Source: Quillaja saponaria (lineage: Eukaryota; Streptophyta; Magnoliopsida; Fabales; Quillajaceae). Taken from it: a DNA stretch of 64,000 nt. The stretch covers positions 10,798,134 through 10,862,133 of the forward strand of contig CM055618.1 of the NCBI GenBank assembly GCA_029379385.1. The letters run 5' to 3'. The notes under the pieces were generated by a model. It was not told the origin of the DNA and ran no database searches. It worked only from the letters and a program-made list of their open reading frames with translations. Numbering within the stretch: position 1 is the stretch's first letter; the number at the start of each line of letters is the position of its first letter. Of this stretch, positions 36,989 through 50,300 are shown piece by piece. A program made the translations under genes and the position numbers.

Positions 36989-37493
36989 CTAAATTGATTC
37001 CCTCCTCTGCATTCTCATATCTTGGTAGAATTTCTCAATAAATCCTCTCAGCTTTCTGATCAACTGACTCTTCTTCTTCATCCTCTGAATCAAACTCTTC
37101 AAAAAACTCCCCTGCAATGCCATTTGCAATAGCGGGGAGGGGCAGGGGCAGTGGCAGTGGCAGGGTCTCTAATTGGTACTCCCAGCTGGCTACTTCACCT
37201 TGGAAATTACCCGAACATCGACACAGACAGAACAGCGAATACAAATCTCGAAAGCTCCCGGTTTTAAACTGCTTTCTTTGGTAATGAATGAGGGGAGTGC
37301 TTGCCGGAGAGAACTGGTATTCCCCAAGAAACCCATAGTTGTAATGCTCGAGAAGCTTGAAATTCTTGAGCTTTCTTGATTTCTTAAACAAAAGAAGTTT
37401 AGGAATACTTTGTTTTCTTAGTTTTGGTATGAAAATAGAGATTTTGAGTAGATTTGAGACTTTCTGGAAAATGGGTAATCTTTTCCTAGTCAT
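36989..37493 (-). pseudogene. DUF761 (cotton-fibre / Avr9-Cf-9 elicited type) protein gene with frameshifted C-terminus
   Basis: A single-exon plant gene. The N-terminus is basic and hydrophobic (MTRKRLPIFQKVSNLLKIS...), then a YQFSPASTP(L) block of the 'EYEFSCSNTP' type usual in this family, a proline/leucine run, and an acidic EEFDSEDEEEESVDQKAER segment that always precedes the DUF761 motif. The uninterrupted frame stops at 37035-37037 after AERIY. The next frame from 37045 reads FIEKFYQDMRMQRRES and stops at 36989-36991, which is the classic DUF761 end. So one base near 37043-37047 appears extra. The function of the family is poorly known; members are induced by elicitors and stress. It could be an intact gene with an assembly error rather than a pseudogene. 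Confidence 0.8.
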
Positions 37494-39504
37494 TTTGATT
37501 GAAAATGAGGTTAGCAGAAAGGTCGGGGGTGAGGCTTTGGGTACTTGGGTTTCGAAGGTAAAAGGGTGCTTTTAAGGATACAAAAAGGTTTGGGTGGATC
37601 TGATTGGGTGTGGAGGAGCCAAGCTGTAAAAAGGTGTAGTGGGATCTGATGTATTTTGGACTGACCAAAAGGGAATAAGTATCTAGCCGTTGGACCTTAA
37701 AGCTTAAGACTTAAGGCTCAAGTGAGTTCCCTAGTTCTCTTCCTTCTCTCTTTGCACTCGTTATTTTTCTTTTCTTTCTATGTTTTGAAATTGTAAGTTT
37801 GGACCAATGTCAACTAAATTAGTGTACCTTGGCCAACTCCTAACATGGTTTTTCAATCCTTGGGCCTTCTTATTCAAACCAAACTAGTCAATGAGATCAA
37901 GGAAATTACATAGTTTTTTTTTTTAGAAAAATTGATAAGCAAAACTAATTTTATTTCGTGTAAGATTAGATAAGTTGGAACATTGAATTATTCAAGTAGA
38001 TCATATTTTTAATGTGTCTAATTAAATAGTGAATCATGTTTAATTCGAATCAAATTATGATTCGTTAAGTATGAATTGGGATGAGCTGAGTTTGAATTAG
38101 TTTACGAATAAATTCCAAAAATATTTTTTTAAAATAAAAATAAATTAAGGACGAGTTATGATTAGACCGAGTCGGTTCGGTTTGGATCATATCAAATCAA
38201 AATTACCTTTAATTGTACAAATCCAAATCATGTTAACTTAAAGTTACTGTCGACTCATGATTTGATTCATTATGGTGCTAGATAAGGGTTGTTCGTTTAT
38301 GTGTCCAATTCCTTGTTTTGTTTAAAAGTTTGCATGCATACCTCAACACATGGAATTGGGCAAAAGTGGCTTTGTTTCCCCTTTACACATTCCCTTTCTC
38401 GTGTCTCTTTTCAATTTAGTTATCTGCAATCCTTAAGAACCAATAAATTATGTCATAATTTTATAATATCAATAAGTAATATCATAATTCTACAAATGCT
38501 TGAATTTAAATTCATATTGATTTACATTTTAGAGTTCATATGATGAAGAAAAATCAAAATTATTTGATTTAATATTATATTTTACTTCTATCGGTGAAAA
38601 TATTTTTTGAATTTTATTATAAAATATATTAATTTAAAAAAAAATAGAATTAACATATTGTATTGCTTATTAAGAAAATAAAAATGAGGGAAAATATAGT
38701 AGAAAAAAAAAAGTACTTAATTAGAACTCATTTAAAAAGATAAAATGAAAAATATGATTTATTTATCATTTTGACAAGTCTTTTTGATACTTTGGAGATA
38801 ATTGAGACTTTATAAATTTTCCTAATAAGTTTATTAATATTGTAGTTTTTCATCCAATTCAAAGAGTGGAGTGTTATTTTTCTTAAATTTTGGATTTGAG
38901 TGTCATCTTAGTAAATCTCAAGCGAGGAAAGTGTAATTTTCTCTAAAAGAATTCATAAGAATGGTACAACCTAATTATGTAAAAGTTTATAAAGCCGAGC
39001 TCACTAAATTCAGACTAAAGCAGATTGTTCTTTGTTGTTAGTTTTTAATTTATATATATATATATATATATTGCTAATGATAAGTGAAAGTATGAGGTAT
39101 GAGCTAGACTTATTGGATATGGTTGTGCTTAGAACTTGCAAGCGACTTTTTTCCCTTCTTATGACAAGCTCAGTTGGAAGTTTTATTCATGATACTTTGT
39201 CTCTTGACAGGTTTGATTCTGATTGATATAACTATGTGTTGTATTACTACCACTTTTTTTTAAGATTCTTTAAAATGGTGGCACTGCGGATGAGTTTCAA
39301 GCCAAAACTATTCAAGACACTCTTTATGAATTTGGTTTAGCTTCGGATGGAATGGTTAACTTTAAAAAATATTATGATGTGTACAAAAATTAGTATGTTA
39401 TTATTTTTTTGTGACTATATTTATCGGTTTTTAAGTGAAATATCTCAAACGATATAAAAAAAAAAGTGAACACCTCAAACGATATAAAAATATGAGTATC
39501 TCAA

Positions 39505-39544
<40 letters not shown>

Positions 39545-40887
39545 GGGTCCACATATATGAAAGTTAAATAAAAAATGGACTCTCACAAACAATGGGTTGG
39601 TTTAGTGGACAAGACAACTTAAGACCTCTCTCAAAGGCATTGAGAGTTTCGAGTCGTCTAGGAATTATTATTAGCGATTGGATTGATTTCTAAATCATGT
39701 ATGGATTGGTTTTGTTGTTAAAATTTTTAAAATATTATACAATGAATAATTTATTAATTGTATTAATTCTACTAAAATGACGACAATAAATGTAAAGCAA
39801 ATTCCTTCTATATTTTAAATTACATATTAGCATAAGGAGTAATCTATCATTTTTGGGGAATGAATTGAAAAAGATTAGCTAATCAGATCACATAACCGAT
39901 TTCCTTCTATTGTAAGAGGAATGTTAAATGTTATACAACTTGTCAAAAATTTAGATAAAAATGAGTATTTTAAGAGCACTTGATAAAATGTAATAAAAAT
40001 CATTATTAAAATTTGAGAATATCAAAATTAGCATTTTATTAATTGTATTGCACTAAAATGATGATAATAAATGTTAAAAAATATCCTCTACATATTTCCT
40101 ATTCCAAACTATACAAGGATTAGTATCGGAAAAGAATAGGTTACGGGATCGTGAAACCAATTGAAATTTTGACGTCATATACTTAACTAAAAAAAATCTA
40201 TCAATTTAAAAAGATGATAGTTTAATTTTTCTTTCCCTTTCACCTTCAATTTTGATAGAAAATAATATCGATTAACAAACAAGAAGAAGTAAAAAGAAAC
40301 CACAGTGCAATAATAACTACTTGATTTTCAGCTTGTTAAATCAGATTTTCTTTTTTGAAAACTAATAATATGCTCAAAAACAAAATACTAGATAATTTTA
40401 TGAGTACATAAAAATATGTGTTATTTGATTAATTAAACAAAAAATAATAATTAATTAAGCCAAAAAATTAATGGGTAAAATCTAATAATTATGTAGGAAG
40501 GAGTTCATTTCCTTATCGAACCCTGCATCTCTTTTTAATTTTAACTCCATTAGGAGTTAGGACTTCCATGGCCACTTCAATGTCTTCCTTGGCAACCAAG
40601 CAATTGCTCTTTAGAAGAAGAAAAAAGATGCCCGTTAAAACTGACAATAAGAAAAATAAAGGACTCGTATCAGCGGCTGATATCACTTCTCAAATTATGG
40701 AAATCTTACACATCAACGGTAGGTAAGGCCACTGTCACTTAAAAACGACGTAGCACGCGGGAAAATCCAGTCCAAGTCCTAAGGCGTTCGAAAACGGAAA
40801 AATCACCCACGAGCGTATTTTAGCACTATTCATAATAGGAACCCCGAAAATCCAATAAACCCGAACGTTTATACCGCCCTCTCCTCG
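37494..40887. other. Intergenic region between DUF761 and DUF1639 genes
   Basis: The first part is the promoter side of the minus-strand DUF761 gene. It contains TE-like AT-rich text around 37950-38240, (TA)n arrays at 39051-39071 and 39517-39544, three near-tandem copies of a 'TATCTCAAACGATATAAAAA' unit at 39441-39510, and a possible exon-like relic near 39278-39393. No intact gene seen. Confidence 0.55.
39517..39544. repeat. (TA)n microsatellite
   Basis: About fourteen TA units following CATACATACATA. Confidence 0.95.
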
Positions 40888-40895
40888 TATATAAA
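40888..40895 (+). promoter_or_regulatory. TATA box of the DUF1639 gene
   Basis: TATATAAA, 194 bp upstream of the ATG at 41082, in a C-rich setting (CCGCCCTCTCCTCG just upstream). It predicts a start site near 40920 and a 5' UTR of about 160 nt. Confidence 0.6.
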
Positions 40896-41081
40896 CTTGG
40901 TTTTCCCGGTGGAGATACAAGGAAAACCAAACAAAGGAAGAGCCTTTCTTCTCCAACTTTTTCTTGCTAATTCACATTTTTCCGAGAAAATTTTCTACAG
41001 TTTTCTTACTTCGCTAAGCTCTGATCGGAGTTCTCTGAAATAGTTCGGAGTATTGCTTAAAGAATTATTTTTTTCCGATAA

Positions 41082-42289
41082 ATGGTGCTTTTGGGTGTGG
41101 CTGAAGAGATAGAGGGAGTTTCACCACAAAAGGCCATGGCGATGGGTCCTGAAAGATCGAAGCCTCTTCACAATTTCACGTTGCCGTGTTTGAAGTGGGG
41201 GAATCAGAGGCACCTCAGGTGCATGAAAGTGAGTTCCGACGGCGGCGATGTTTCGGGTTCTGGTGATCGAAGATCCCCGGAGTCGAAATCAGAGAACTTT
41301 ATGGTGACTCGGAGGAGAGAAGCGGGTTCAGAGAAGGTGCGTGTAATTGCGAAGGAATCGGAGAGAAGGATGATGAGAATTTCGAAATCGAAATTCGACG
41401 GCGATGACGAGGATGGGATCGAGGCGGTGAGAGAGAAGCTAATGTTTGATCTCAAAACTGCTGCTGATAAGATGAAAGATGCAATTTTGAGAGAGGGAGT
41501 GACAGAGGAAGATGAGGAGGAAGAAGAAGAGCAGAAATCACCTCCGGCGGCGGCGGAGATGCCATGGAATCTGAGAATGAGGAGAGCTGCGTGCAAGGCT
41601 CCAATTTCTGGAGGTAGTGAAAAGGGATTGAAGATTGAGGAGAAGAAACCCAATTACTCGCCGTTGAGGACTGAGGTGGGCGTGAAGTCGCCGAGGTTGA
41701 GAAGTACGTCCGAGAAGACAGAAAGGCCAAAATTTTCAGTCTCCCTCTCAAAGAAAGAGATTGACGAAGACTTTATGGAGATACTGGGACGCCGGCCACC
41801 GCGCCGGCCGAAGAAAAGATCCAGGACCGTACAGAAGCAATTGGATGTAAGTGAATTCCAAAATTCCCTTCGTTTTTTTGGTAACATTGTCTGAATCTGA
41901 TTGAATTTCTGCAATCCTCTACGTTTTCTGTATTTTAAACAATTTCTGGTTTTGGGTGCAATTTCTGATTTGGCATCTTGTGGATTCTTTGAACAGACTC
42001 TCTTTCCCGGTTTGTGGATGACTGAGGTAAATGCCGATTTATACAAGGTTCCAGAAATCATTGAGAATGGGAAGGTAAGCTACTTCGCTCTCTTTTTACT
42101 TACGGTCCACTTTGTGATCTCTAATTAGTAGTACTAGTAATGCACGAAGCACTACTTTTAAATTGGATTTTGTAGTCCCCTACTTTCCTCATTGTCATGC
42201 TGTCTTCCCTGCTGGAGCTTTTCTGATTGGCATTAATTTTCAGCAACTGTTTGAGCTAAACTGTTAAATTTTTCTTCTTTCAGCGGTAG
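41082..42289 (+). CDS. DUF1639 family protein
   Basis: Three coding exons: 41082-41846, 41997-42074 and 42284-42289 (the last only CGG TAG); both junctions are phase 0, giving 282 residues. The family signature is in the C-terminal part: PRRPKKRSRTVQKQLD at the end of exon 1, then TLFPGLWMTEV and DLYKVPE in exon 2. The N-terminal two thirds are charged and low in complexity, with an acidic run EEDEEEEEEQK near residue 145. Cellular function is unknown; the basic segment suggests nucleic-acid contact or nuclear location, which is only inference. Arabidopsis has members next to both GIS3/ARG1 and OVA9 as I recall, which fits this neighbourhood. The start is the first ATG after the 5' UTR. Confidence 0.9.
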
Positions 42290-44894
42290 CAGTGAGAGTG
42301 GCAGCAAAAGTGGGAACTTTCACAGACAAAGACTGCTATTGGCTAATGGCTGACTTCTGGTAGCTTGTGACCCTATTTCATTCATTGTCATACCATCTTT
42401 CTGATATTGGTAAAAGTGGTGACTTTTTCACAGTAGATAGAGTATGTATGTTCAGTTGCTTTGAAATGCTAATTATGATTGTTTGTTTATGAAATAATTT
42501 CTATAACGAAAAGATGTTTGGGTGCTATTTGATGGGAAATAATTCTTTATGCTAAATCTGAGTTTCTAAGTACACCTATTTGGTTTTATTTATATATTAC
42601 ACTAATTTAAATCCTAAAGTGGCTAATGTTAGCTACAAATGATCAATTACTCCTAAACTTGACATCCAAGTTGATATATCTTTTGTTCTACTTTCTGTAT
42701 TATGTGACATGTGAAAGCAGAGTAGAAGCTCAAGAAAATTTACAATTGTAAAGAAATGGGGGGGTTAATCATGCTATGACATATTCATTTGTTCAACACA
42801 TAGCAAGTTTTTGGTAAGCAATGTCTTTGAGATATATAATTGGTACTACTTTAGGTGTGCTAAGTTCAATGGCTGTTTCTGGGGTTACTCCTGAGGAGCC
42901 TGGTGTGTATATGAATCTAGTAACTCACACCCATGTCTTTGCAACCTTCCTAGGCTATAGAGGCCACTTGGGAACTTTCTTGCTATTTTCTGCTCCATCC
43001 AACTACCATAAGTAATCATTTTGTGTTCCACATAACCCAAAATTCTATTTTGCCTCAATATATAGAATCAAAACAAAGTTCATGTGGTTGTGCAATTTTC
43101 TCCCAATGCTGCAATCGCCAAGACATGACCGGAGCTGGAGGTTGCTAAACTATAATATGACATGACTTCAGTTTTCAGCTACTTCTCCTATTATTCACTT
43201 TTTGTTCGTATTCTAGTCTATTTCCACACCAGTGCAGCTATTGCTCATCCATGGTGTTCTGTCCCTGTTCTATATTTACCTTTTCTGACCTGACTGTTTT
43301 TTATTATTATGTCTTTCTTTCACTCTAAGGTGAGTTATAGGGGAGAGAATTGGGGGGATAAAACTCCATTCTTTCCCTCCCTGGCTAGATAGAGTTGGAT
43401 TTGTTAGGTGCGCTACAAATAGATTAAAAGACAAACGAGAGAAATATATTTTCTTACTTTCGTCCACATATCAATATCAAGTAGTGCCCTTTATTATTCT
43501 GTGCCTTGAACGTTTGCTAAAACCCAATATCTAAAGGGATATTGGAAACCATTTTGGGCTTCAATTATATAATAGATTTGATTATGAAAGTAAGGCCAAG
43601 GCCCATCCTAGGCCTAAATGTTCACAACACGTAAGGCCCTGCAAAGGCCGAGGTATTCTCATACATAGGGTGTTAATCGGTCTAGCTTCTTGTTAAATAG
43701 CTAGAACCCAAATCCGTTAATTTTTTACCGATTCGAATTTAAATTTTATTTTAGAGCTCATTTAACAACTCAAGTTTAAATTTTGCAAAACTCTTCCGTA
43801 AATATGTGAGTTTGGCTCTTTTAATAAAATTTAAAAATGTATATTTTTTGATTTATTATTATTAGCTTTTTAATTATGACAATGATAATTTAAGTAGTAT
43901 TAGTATATATAAATTTATAATAAATATATTTATATGTAAAAAATATTTATACATAAGGAGTATTTTTGTTTGGTGGTATATTCACTTGATTGATTCTCAA
44001 ACTTGTTATGGGTTCAACAATTTCGTTAATCTATAGAGAATAGATCCCTTAACAAGAGAATTCGAACATGTCTAAAAATTGACTTGTGGAACTCGACTCA
44101 CCACTGGAAAAAAGAATTGGTACATGGTTAAGGGACGTGAGGGTGAGAAAACAGTTAACTAACATCTTTTGGCCTAACTGGAAAGGAAAAAAAATCATAG
44201 CTAATCTTTTCTTTCTTTTTTTTCTTTTTTTTTTAATCAAGTACAGGCCATGTTAGGTTGGTCATGGATGCCCATCTAATAAAACAAGGAACAACTTATA
44301 AGATATCAATGTTTAGATTATCAAGCTAAAAGTTAGAGGCCCCTCTTAATCATTTGATTGCTTTTTCTAAACTACTCTTGTGAAGGCAAACTATTTTGTC
44401 TTGATCAAATAATATATAATATACTAACAAAAAGAACAAAGAGTAAATGGACCCAAATCAAAACATTTATACATTAATTAGCAAAGAAAAGAAAAGAAAA
44501 GAAATAAGAGGGAGACAACTCAGTTTTCAATCAATGTTCAAAAGAAGTTAACAACAAAAGACAGTCATATGTAATTATTAAGAATAATTCAAAAGAAAAA
44601 AAAAGTAGAAAGAAAGAGCATGGGAGAGTCCATAAAAGAAGGATGCCTTGTTTATGTGTCTCCTAAGTCCTTAACACAGAGATATGCATGAACTATTTTG
44701 GTCCATTCAGATCCGCAACTGTAGTTTTCACTATCCAAAGTAACACTTGACAGCCTATGTAATTCCTCTTCTTTTTCTTTTCTCAAATAAATGGTATCTT
44801 CCTCATTATTTTTCTTTTTAATTTACAGATTCTGATCACATGAACCAAAATGATAGACAGCAGAGACCATCTGTAGATGACAGAATTTAAAATC
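42290..44894. other. Intergenic region between convergent DUF1639 and MAKR-like genes
   Basis: DUF1639 3' UTR lies on the left and MAKR-like 3' UTR on the right. The middle holds AT-rich text with repeat-like words near 43600-43800. The 64-codon frame at 42821-43015 has ordinary-looking composition but no family I recognise. Nothing else supported. Confidence 0.55.
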
Positions 44895-45716
44895 TCATTT
44901 CTTCTTCTTCTTTTTAAATTTTCCATTGCAGAATAATGAACCAAACCCAAAAAAACTTACAGTTGATTTAGGAATAAACTGTGGTGGTAGATTCAAAACT
45001 GGATTTATCCGAACCCCATTACTGCAAGATCTGAAATTTTTCTTCAATGAAGGACTTTGAGACGAATTGTAAAAATAATATGTACTTGAACATGATGAGG
45101 ATGCAGATGATGATCTTCTGCTTGAAACAGAGGGTTGTCTCTGCAATCTCTGTTTCTGGGTTTCTTTTGGAAGCTCTGTTTGTTTCGGATTTGGAGCTGA
45201 ACCAGTTGAATTGCTTCGTGAAAGAAACTGTAATGAGCGAATTAAACCCTTATTATGAGAAGCTTCACAATTTAGACTACTACTCCTATTGAATTGCCAG
45301 AATGACTTTGTTGTAGGCTTTTCAGAATCATATTCTTCTGCATCAAAATCTGTGGATAAGAATTCCTTCAGCCTCTTCTTTACTGTACATTGTGGTGTAT
45401 TAGAAGACTCAGAACAAGAAGGAGCTGGCTTTTCTGGTTGATGGGCTTCTTTGGTGGGATTGAAAACTTGCTTAATTTCCATAGGAACAATCTTTCCATT
45501 TGAGAAAAGCTCATCAGCTGAAGTGAGTTGTTGAGAAAATGAGCCATTACTAATGGAGAAAACGAAGTCGGAGCTAGAATCCAATAAGCAAAAGTCTGCC
45601 CGCCTGTGATTTTCATCCATTGGAACAGCATCATCTGTGTTTTTGAGATCATGGGAGAACGAGATCCGAGGGCTGATTCCAGTGCTAGAAATCTCAGAGC
45701 ACACATCTACTGCCAT
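44895..45716 (-). CDS. MAKR-like (membrane-associated kinase regulator) protein
   Basis: 273 residues in one exon. The ATG at 45716 is chosen over an upstream in-frame ATG at 45779 because family members begin MAVDVCSE-like and the extra 21 residues look non-coding. Landmarks: ISPRISFSHDL; DFVFSISNGS followed by SADELFSNGKI, the conserved core of the MAKR-type family; SFWQFNRSSSLNCE; a serine-rich stretch (SSRRSSSASSSCSSTYY); and a C-terminus FFGFGSLFCNGKFKKKKKK. The lysine tail could bind anionic plasma-membrane lipids, as in BKI1/MAKR proteins; this is inferred. Members regulate receptor kinases, but I cannot name a partner for this one. No frameshift. It resembles the gene at about At1g68330 in Arabidopsis. 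Confidence 0.75.
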   Translation of the reverse strand: MAVDVCSEISSTGISPRISFSHDLKNTDDAVPMDENHRRADFCLLDSSSDFVFSISNGSFSQQLTSADELFSNGKIVPMEIKQVFNPTKEAHQPEKPAPSCSESSNTPQCTVKKRLKEFLSTDFDAEEYDSEKPTTKSFWQFNRSSSLNCEASHNKGLIRSLQFLSRSNSTGSAPNPKQTELPKETQKQRLQRQPSVSSRRSSSASSSCSSTYYFYNSSQSPSLKKNFRSCSNGVRINPVLNLPPQFIPKSTVSFFGFGSLFCNGKFKKKKKK

Positions 45717-46534
45717 TGCAATTAGAAACCAAATACTGTGTTTCCAGGAAATATAGATGGGTTTAAATGGTTTATTCAATACTGGGTAGCCGCGAAAAGT
45801 TTTGAAAATCTGGGATTCTAATGGATTTGAAATAAAAAGGAAGCAAATTTAAGAGTGACAGAGAAGAGAGATGAAGAGACAATGGAATTATGGGAACAAA
45901 ATGTCAGAAATAGCAGCTTTAGCTTTTTATTCTGGTTTTTGCCTGAGCTAGTGAGCTAAGAACAGAGTAACAATATTTGAACTAGGTGTGATTACTGTTT
46001 TCTAATTTTGTTATCAGAAGAGAGAGGAAGAAGAAAGCAGAGTAAAGAGAGTGAAAGCCGTTGAAATTAAGCACCGAAAGGCTACAAAAGGATCATTCTT
46101 TGTAGGGGTTTCCTAAGAAACTTTAGAAACGGAAGAATCCAGAGTGAGTGAAAGTGGGAGTGAGAGACAGAGTGAAAGGCTCTATTAAGCCTTCTGTTAT
46201 AGAAGAACTACCAATCAGTAGTGGTGTTTTTGGTGACACGTCACACAACCAAAATGAATGTGACTTATGAAGTTGGATGTTAAGATTCTTTTAATGTACT
46301 TACTAACATAAATTAAATATTTAAGCATCCGTAATATCTGTCGTATTGTTACGTTATTATTGTTGAGTTTGTCTTGGACTTGTGATGCGACCCGTTAAAC
46401 AATTATAATTTTATAAACTAAGTTAATTACTTTTATGTAGTCTATATATAAGAGAGTTAGTGTTAAGATTTTATTAATTTTTTTGAGCTCAAATAATCAT
46501 ATATTTTTAAAGAAATATAATGAATTCAATTATG

Positions 46535-46655
46535 ATGACATATTAGATCTAGTCAAATCTCAATATATCTTTTATTTTTTTTTACTTGTTTTATTTTTCA
46601 GTTTTGGATTTTATCATATTTTTAAATTTGTTCTAATAATTTTTATATTATTCTC
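46535..46655. repeat. Dispersed repeat, copy B (similar to 5285-5410)
   Basis: See copy A; the shared core is 'AGTCAAATCTCAATATATCTT' with 'TTTTCAGTTTTGGATTTTATC'. Flanks diverge. Confidence 0.4.
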
Positions 46656-47203
46656 TTATTCTATTCTTATTATATAATATATTAAAAATAAAAATAAAAA
46701 AAGTATAAAAGAGATAAAGCAATGGTTTTTGATTCTATGGCACATGTTAATAATTTACACCAAAGATTATTAAAATCCAACTAATATGAGTGAAAATAGA
46801 GGAGAAAACGTTGATGGAGCTCATTCTATTTAATGTTGGATCTAGTTTGGATAAAATTGACGTTAGATCTACACAATCATATGTGTTTTGCCTTTTTCTT
46901 TTGGTAAAGATTTTGGACAGTTACGATTAATCCATATGTGTAAAACTTTGTACGGGCAATGCTTGTGATGTTGTCCTCAGTAATGGAAACAGAGGATTGT
47001 TATAATTGATAAGCCCACAATTATATGGCACGAGATGTAGGGTCCTTTAAGGACACTAGACTTAGCCAAATTAAAGCCCTAATACATAGGGTATTTTTAC
47101 TGAATGACAACCCAAAACACTATGAAGAGGCGTTGTGGAACTCTCTAGCAGCCGTCCATGATGCGATCAGCTAGTTAAATTTTTTTTTTTTTAAATAAAT
47201 ATT

Positions 47204-47320
47204 AGGGGAATAGGTAACTTTTCTAAACTATTTGTTAGATAACGAGATTAAAAAGACTATAGGGGAATAGGTAACTTTTTAACTCTTGTTATAGGTTAAA
47301 GAGATTAAAAATCACTATCA
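47204..47320. repeat. Two-copy 57-bp tandem repeat
   Basis: AGGGGAATAGGTAACTTTT at 47204 recurs at 47261, each followed by a diverged 'TTGTTA..AA.GAGATTAAAAA'. Confidence 0.85.
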
Positions 47321-50300
47321 AAGAATATTGATGAGAGGACACAAGCTCAATTTATAGAAAAGGATTAAATAAATCATTCATTATTGATCAGATATTAGAT
47401 TTAATCGATTTATATTTAATTATGTAATTATAAGATCTATGATAATATTAAATTTTAATCGAATAATAATTAATTTGATTTTTAATATTAAGGCATTAGA
47501 CACAATTGTGAAAGATAGCAAATCCAAAATAAAAAAATAAAGGAGAAATGAATCCAAGAGCCTATTTGGTTTGCGTTGTGTGTAAAAATACTTTTCAAAT
47601 TTGATTTTTCACCAGTATCTTGCTTAATCTCATTTGAAATTCACAACTACTTTTTTTCACAGACTTGAATCATTGATATTGCAGAAACTCCTCAATCACT
47701 AAGTTTAAACGTGTCTTACCATTTGAATCAAGTCTTGTAGATAAGTATAGATGTTTTGAAAGTGTTGTATAAACAATTAAAAAAAAATATTTAGATGAGT
47801 TAATGTAAAAGTAATGTGGGATATAAAAATTTATTTAGTTATATTTTTTTTAAAAGATATTGAGTAATTACTAAAACAAATATTTTGATAAATATTATAA
47901 TTATATTATTTAAATAAAATAATAATTAAAATTTATTTTAACTTCCTATATTTTTTATTTGAATTTTTTTTCTTTTAACTTCAACTTTTGGGGGCATTAC
48001 AAATCCAATAATATTTTTTTTGTGAATCTTAAAAATAAAATCTCCATTATCAAAACGTTTTATAAAACAAAATAATTTTTATAAGTTAAATCAAACAAGA
48101 CAATTTATTTCATCATTCAAAAAAGAAATTCGTTTACTTCACATCAAATTAATCATTGTCAAATTAAATTTTGACAACTTTCAATTAGAATAGATCTTGA
48201 CCCATTTTGATATTTGTCATCGTGCCTAAAATTGGTGTACGTGGACTGGCTATAATTAAGTGCAGCTATATAAAAACTATCTTAATCTTAATTAGTTAGA
48301 TTGAGTACTTATCAAATCAAATATAGCACTGGTAATTCATAATGGCAATAATCACTTTATACCATAGTTCTCAAAGAAACCTATTTGAATAGAAATTGAA
48401 ACTCATATTTTGTAAAAAAAATTTTGAAATTTTGAAATAAGATGACAATGATATTAGCATATAAATGGTTAATTAATTACTTTACTACTTAATATTTTTA
48501 ATATATACTTTTTTACGATCTTTCTAAAAAATATTAAATACATAATGTGAGAACATCTTAACTATTATATGTTTATTACAACTTACAAAGTTGGATGGAG
48601 AATATTAATTTAAAAAGAAATTGATTCCCTTTTTTTTGTGTGTATTTTTATATCAGAAAAAAAATAAAAATTATTGGGTGTATTTTGGAAGCATCACAGC
48701 TAACTGGACTTGAGCAAGAGTAGTAAAGAACAAGTCAGACTGTCAGCAGCAGTTCATCGACAGACGGCAGTGAGCACAGGACACGTGTAAAATGTGTGTC
48801 AGATCAGATCTTTTTGGCTGTTGGACTCAAATGGCATCTCATCTCCTATCCTATGAAGTGTTCTCAGTCTATTTGGCTTAATTATTGAAAAGTACACATA
48901 ACGAAAAATAAAAATAAAATAGTTTGTAGTGTTGTTATCTTAATAATAATAAAAAATCATTTTGTTGTATTTTATGAAAAAGTAATTAAGTCTGTTTAGA
49001 TGAGAATTAAACTTTTAATTTTCAACTCAACTACAAATTATTATCTTTAATTCTTATAAATAGTTCTTTAAGTTATAACATTTAAGCATGTATTATTCTT
49101 AAGAGTAACTTACTTATAACAACACTTTATATTATAAAATTGGTCACCTCATTGTTGGCCTAGCAACTTTGTCCAACATCATCATTAATCTTCGCCACTC
49201 ATTGTCAGCCTTTATTAATTAGCAACTTCTGCCATCATCGTCACGATCGAAGATAAAGATGATTGACATCCACTATTATCAAGACAACCAAAGACGATGA
49301 CAAAACTATCATAAATAACAACAATCATTGTTAAAATCATTCAAATTTTAGATAATTATCATCGAAACTTATCGGAAAAGACAAGAACCACCTCATGAAG
49401 TAGTTAGAGACAACAACAACTGCAATTAGAAGACCCCAAAAACTACTGTTAGAGATGTTGATAACTATTGTTGAAAACTGCCGTAGACAATGATAGCTAC
49501 TACTATGTACTTAAAGCATAATTTTAGCTATAATTCTCTATATAATCCAAGTTCAAATATTATAATTCTAATGAATTCTAATTCAATACATCTCAATGCA
49601 ACCTATTCTTAGTAAATACATTAAAAAAAAATTAATTTATGAATATTTTTTGAAATTTTTATTAACCCAAATATTTTATTTTTACTACGTAATTATCACT
49701 AAATGTATATATTTTTAAGTACATGAATAATATAATTAGTTTTACTTAAATGTATAGAGAAAAAAAAGTATGTTTAACTTTACTAAGGGTGAGTATATTA
49801 TCCGAAAAACCAAAAACCCGACCAAAATCAAACCCAAAAAAAATGGGTGAGTAGTCAGGTGGAGTTTTTGTCCATGTGTCGGTTTAGGGTCGATTTTGCG
49901 AGTGAGCATTTTTTCTCACGCAGTTAACCGACCCGACTAAATATGAATGCCTAATTTAAAAATACTGTTTTATGTACTGTTTGTATAGGGTTTTAATGTC
50001 TAGCAACCCGTATTTAGCTTCAGCCCATTTCTTAATTCCGGCCCAACTGAAGAGATTACCAATACTAAACTCATTAAAAATCTTCAAATTTGGTGAATGG
50101 AGCTTCCCACTTCCTTCGGTGACCCATTATTCTCTTCAACTACTTCCTCCCTCATTTCAATTGCTATGGTTTTTTCTCCCTCTCTTCAACTATTTTGGTG
50201 ATTTCGGCGAGCATCGGATATTGGTTCTCTGCCTGTACAATCTCCCTCGACGAAGTTTTGTTCAGATTTAGTCTTATTTAATTTTTTTGTTTTTCAATTT

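Noticed and set aside
42821..43015. 64-codon frame downstream of DUF1639
   Set aside because: No family, no promoter, no conserved start; isolated and short.
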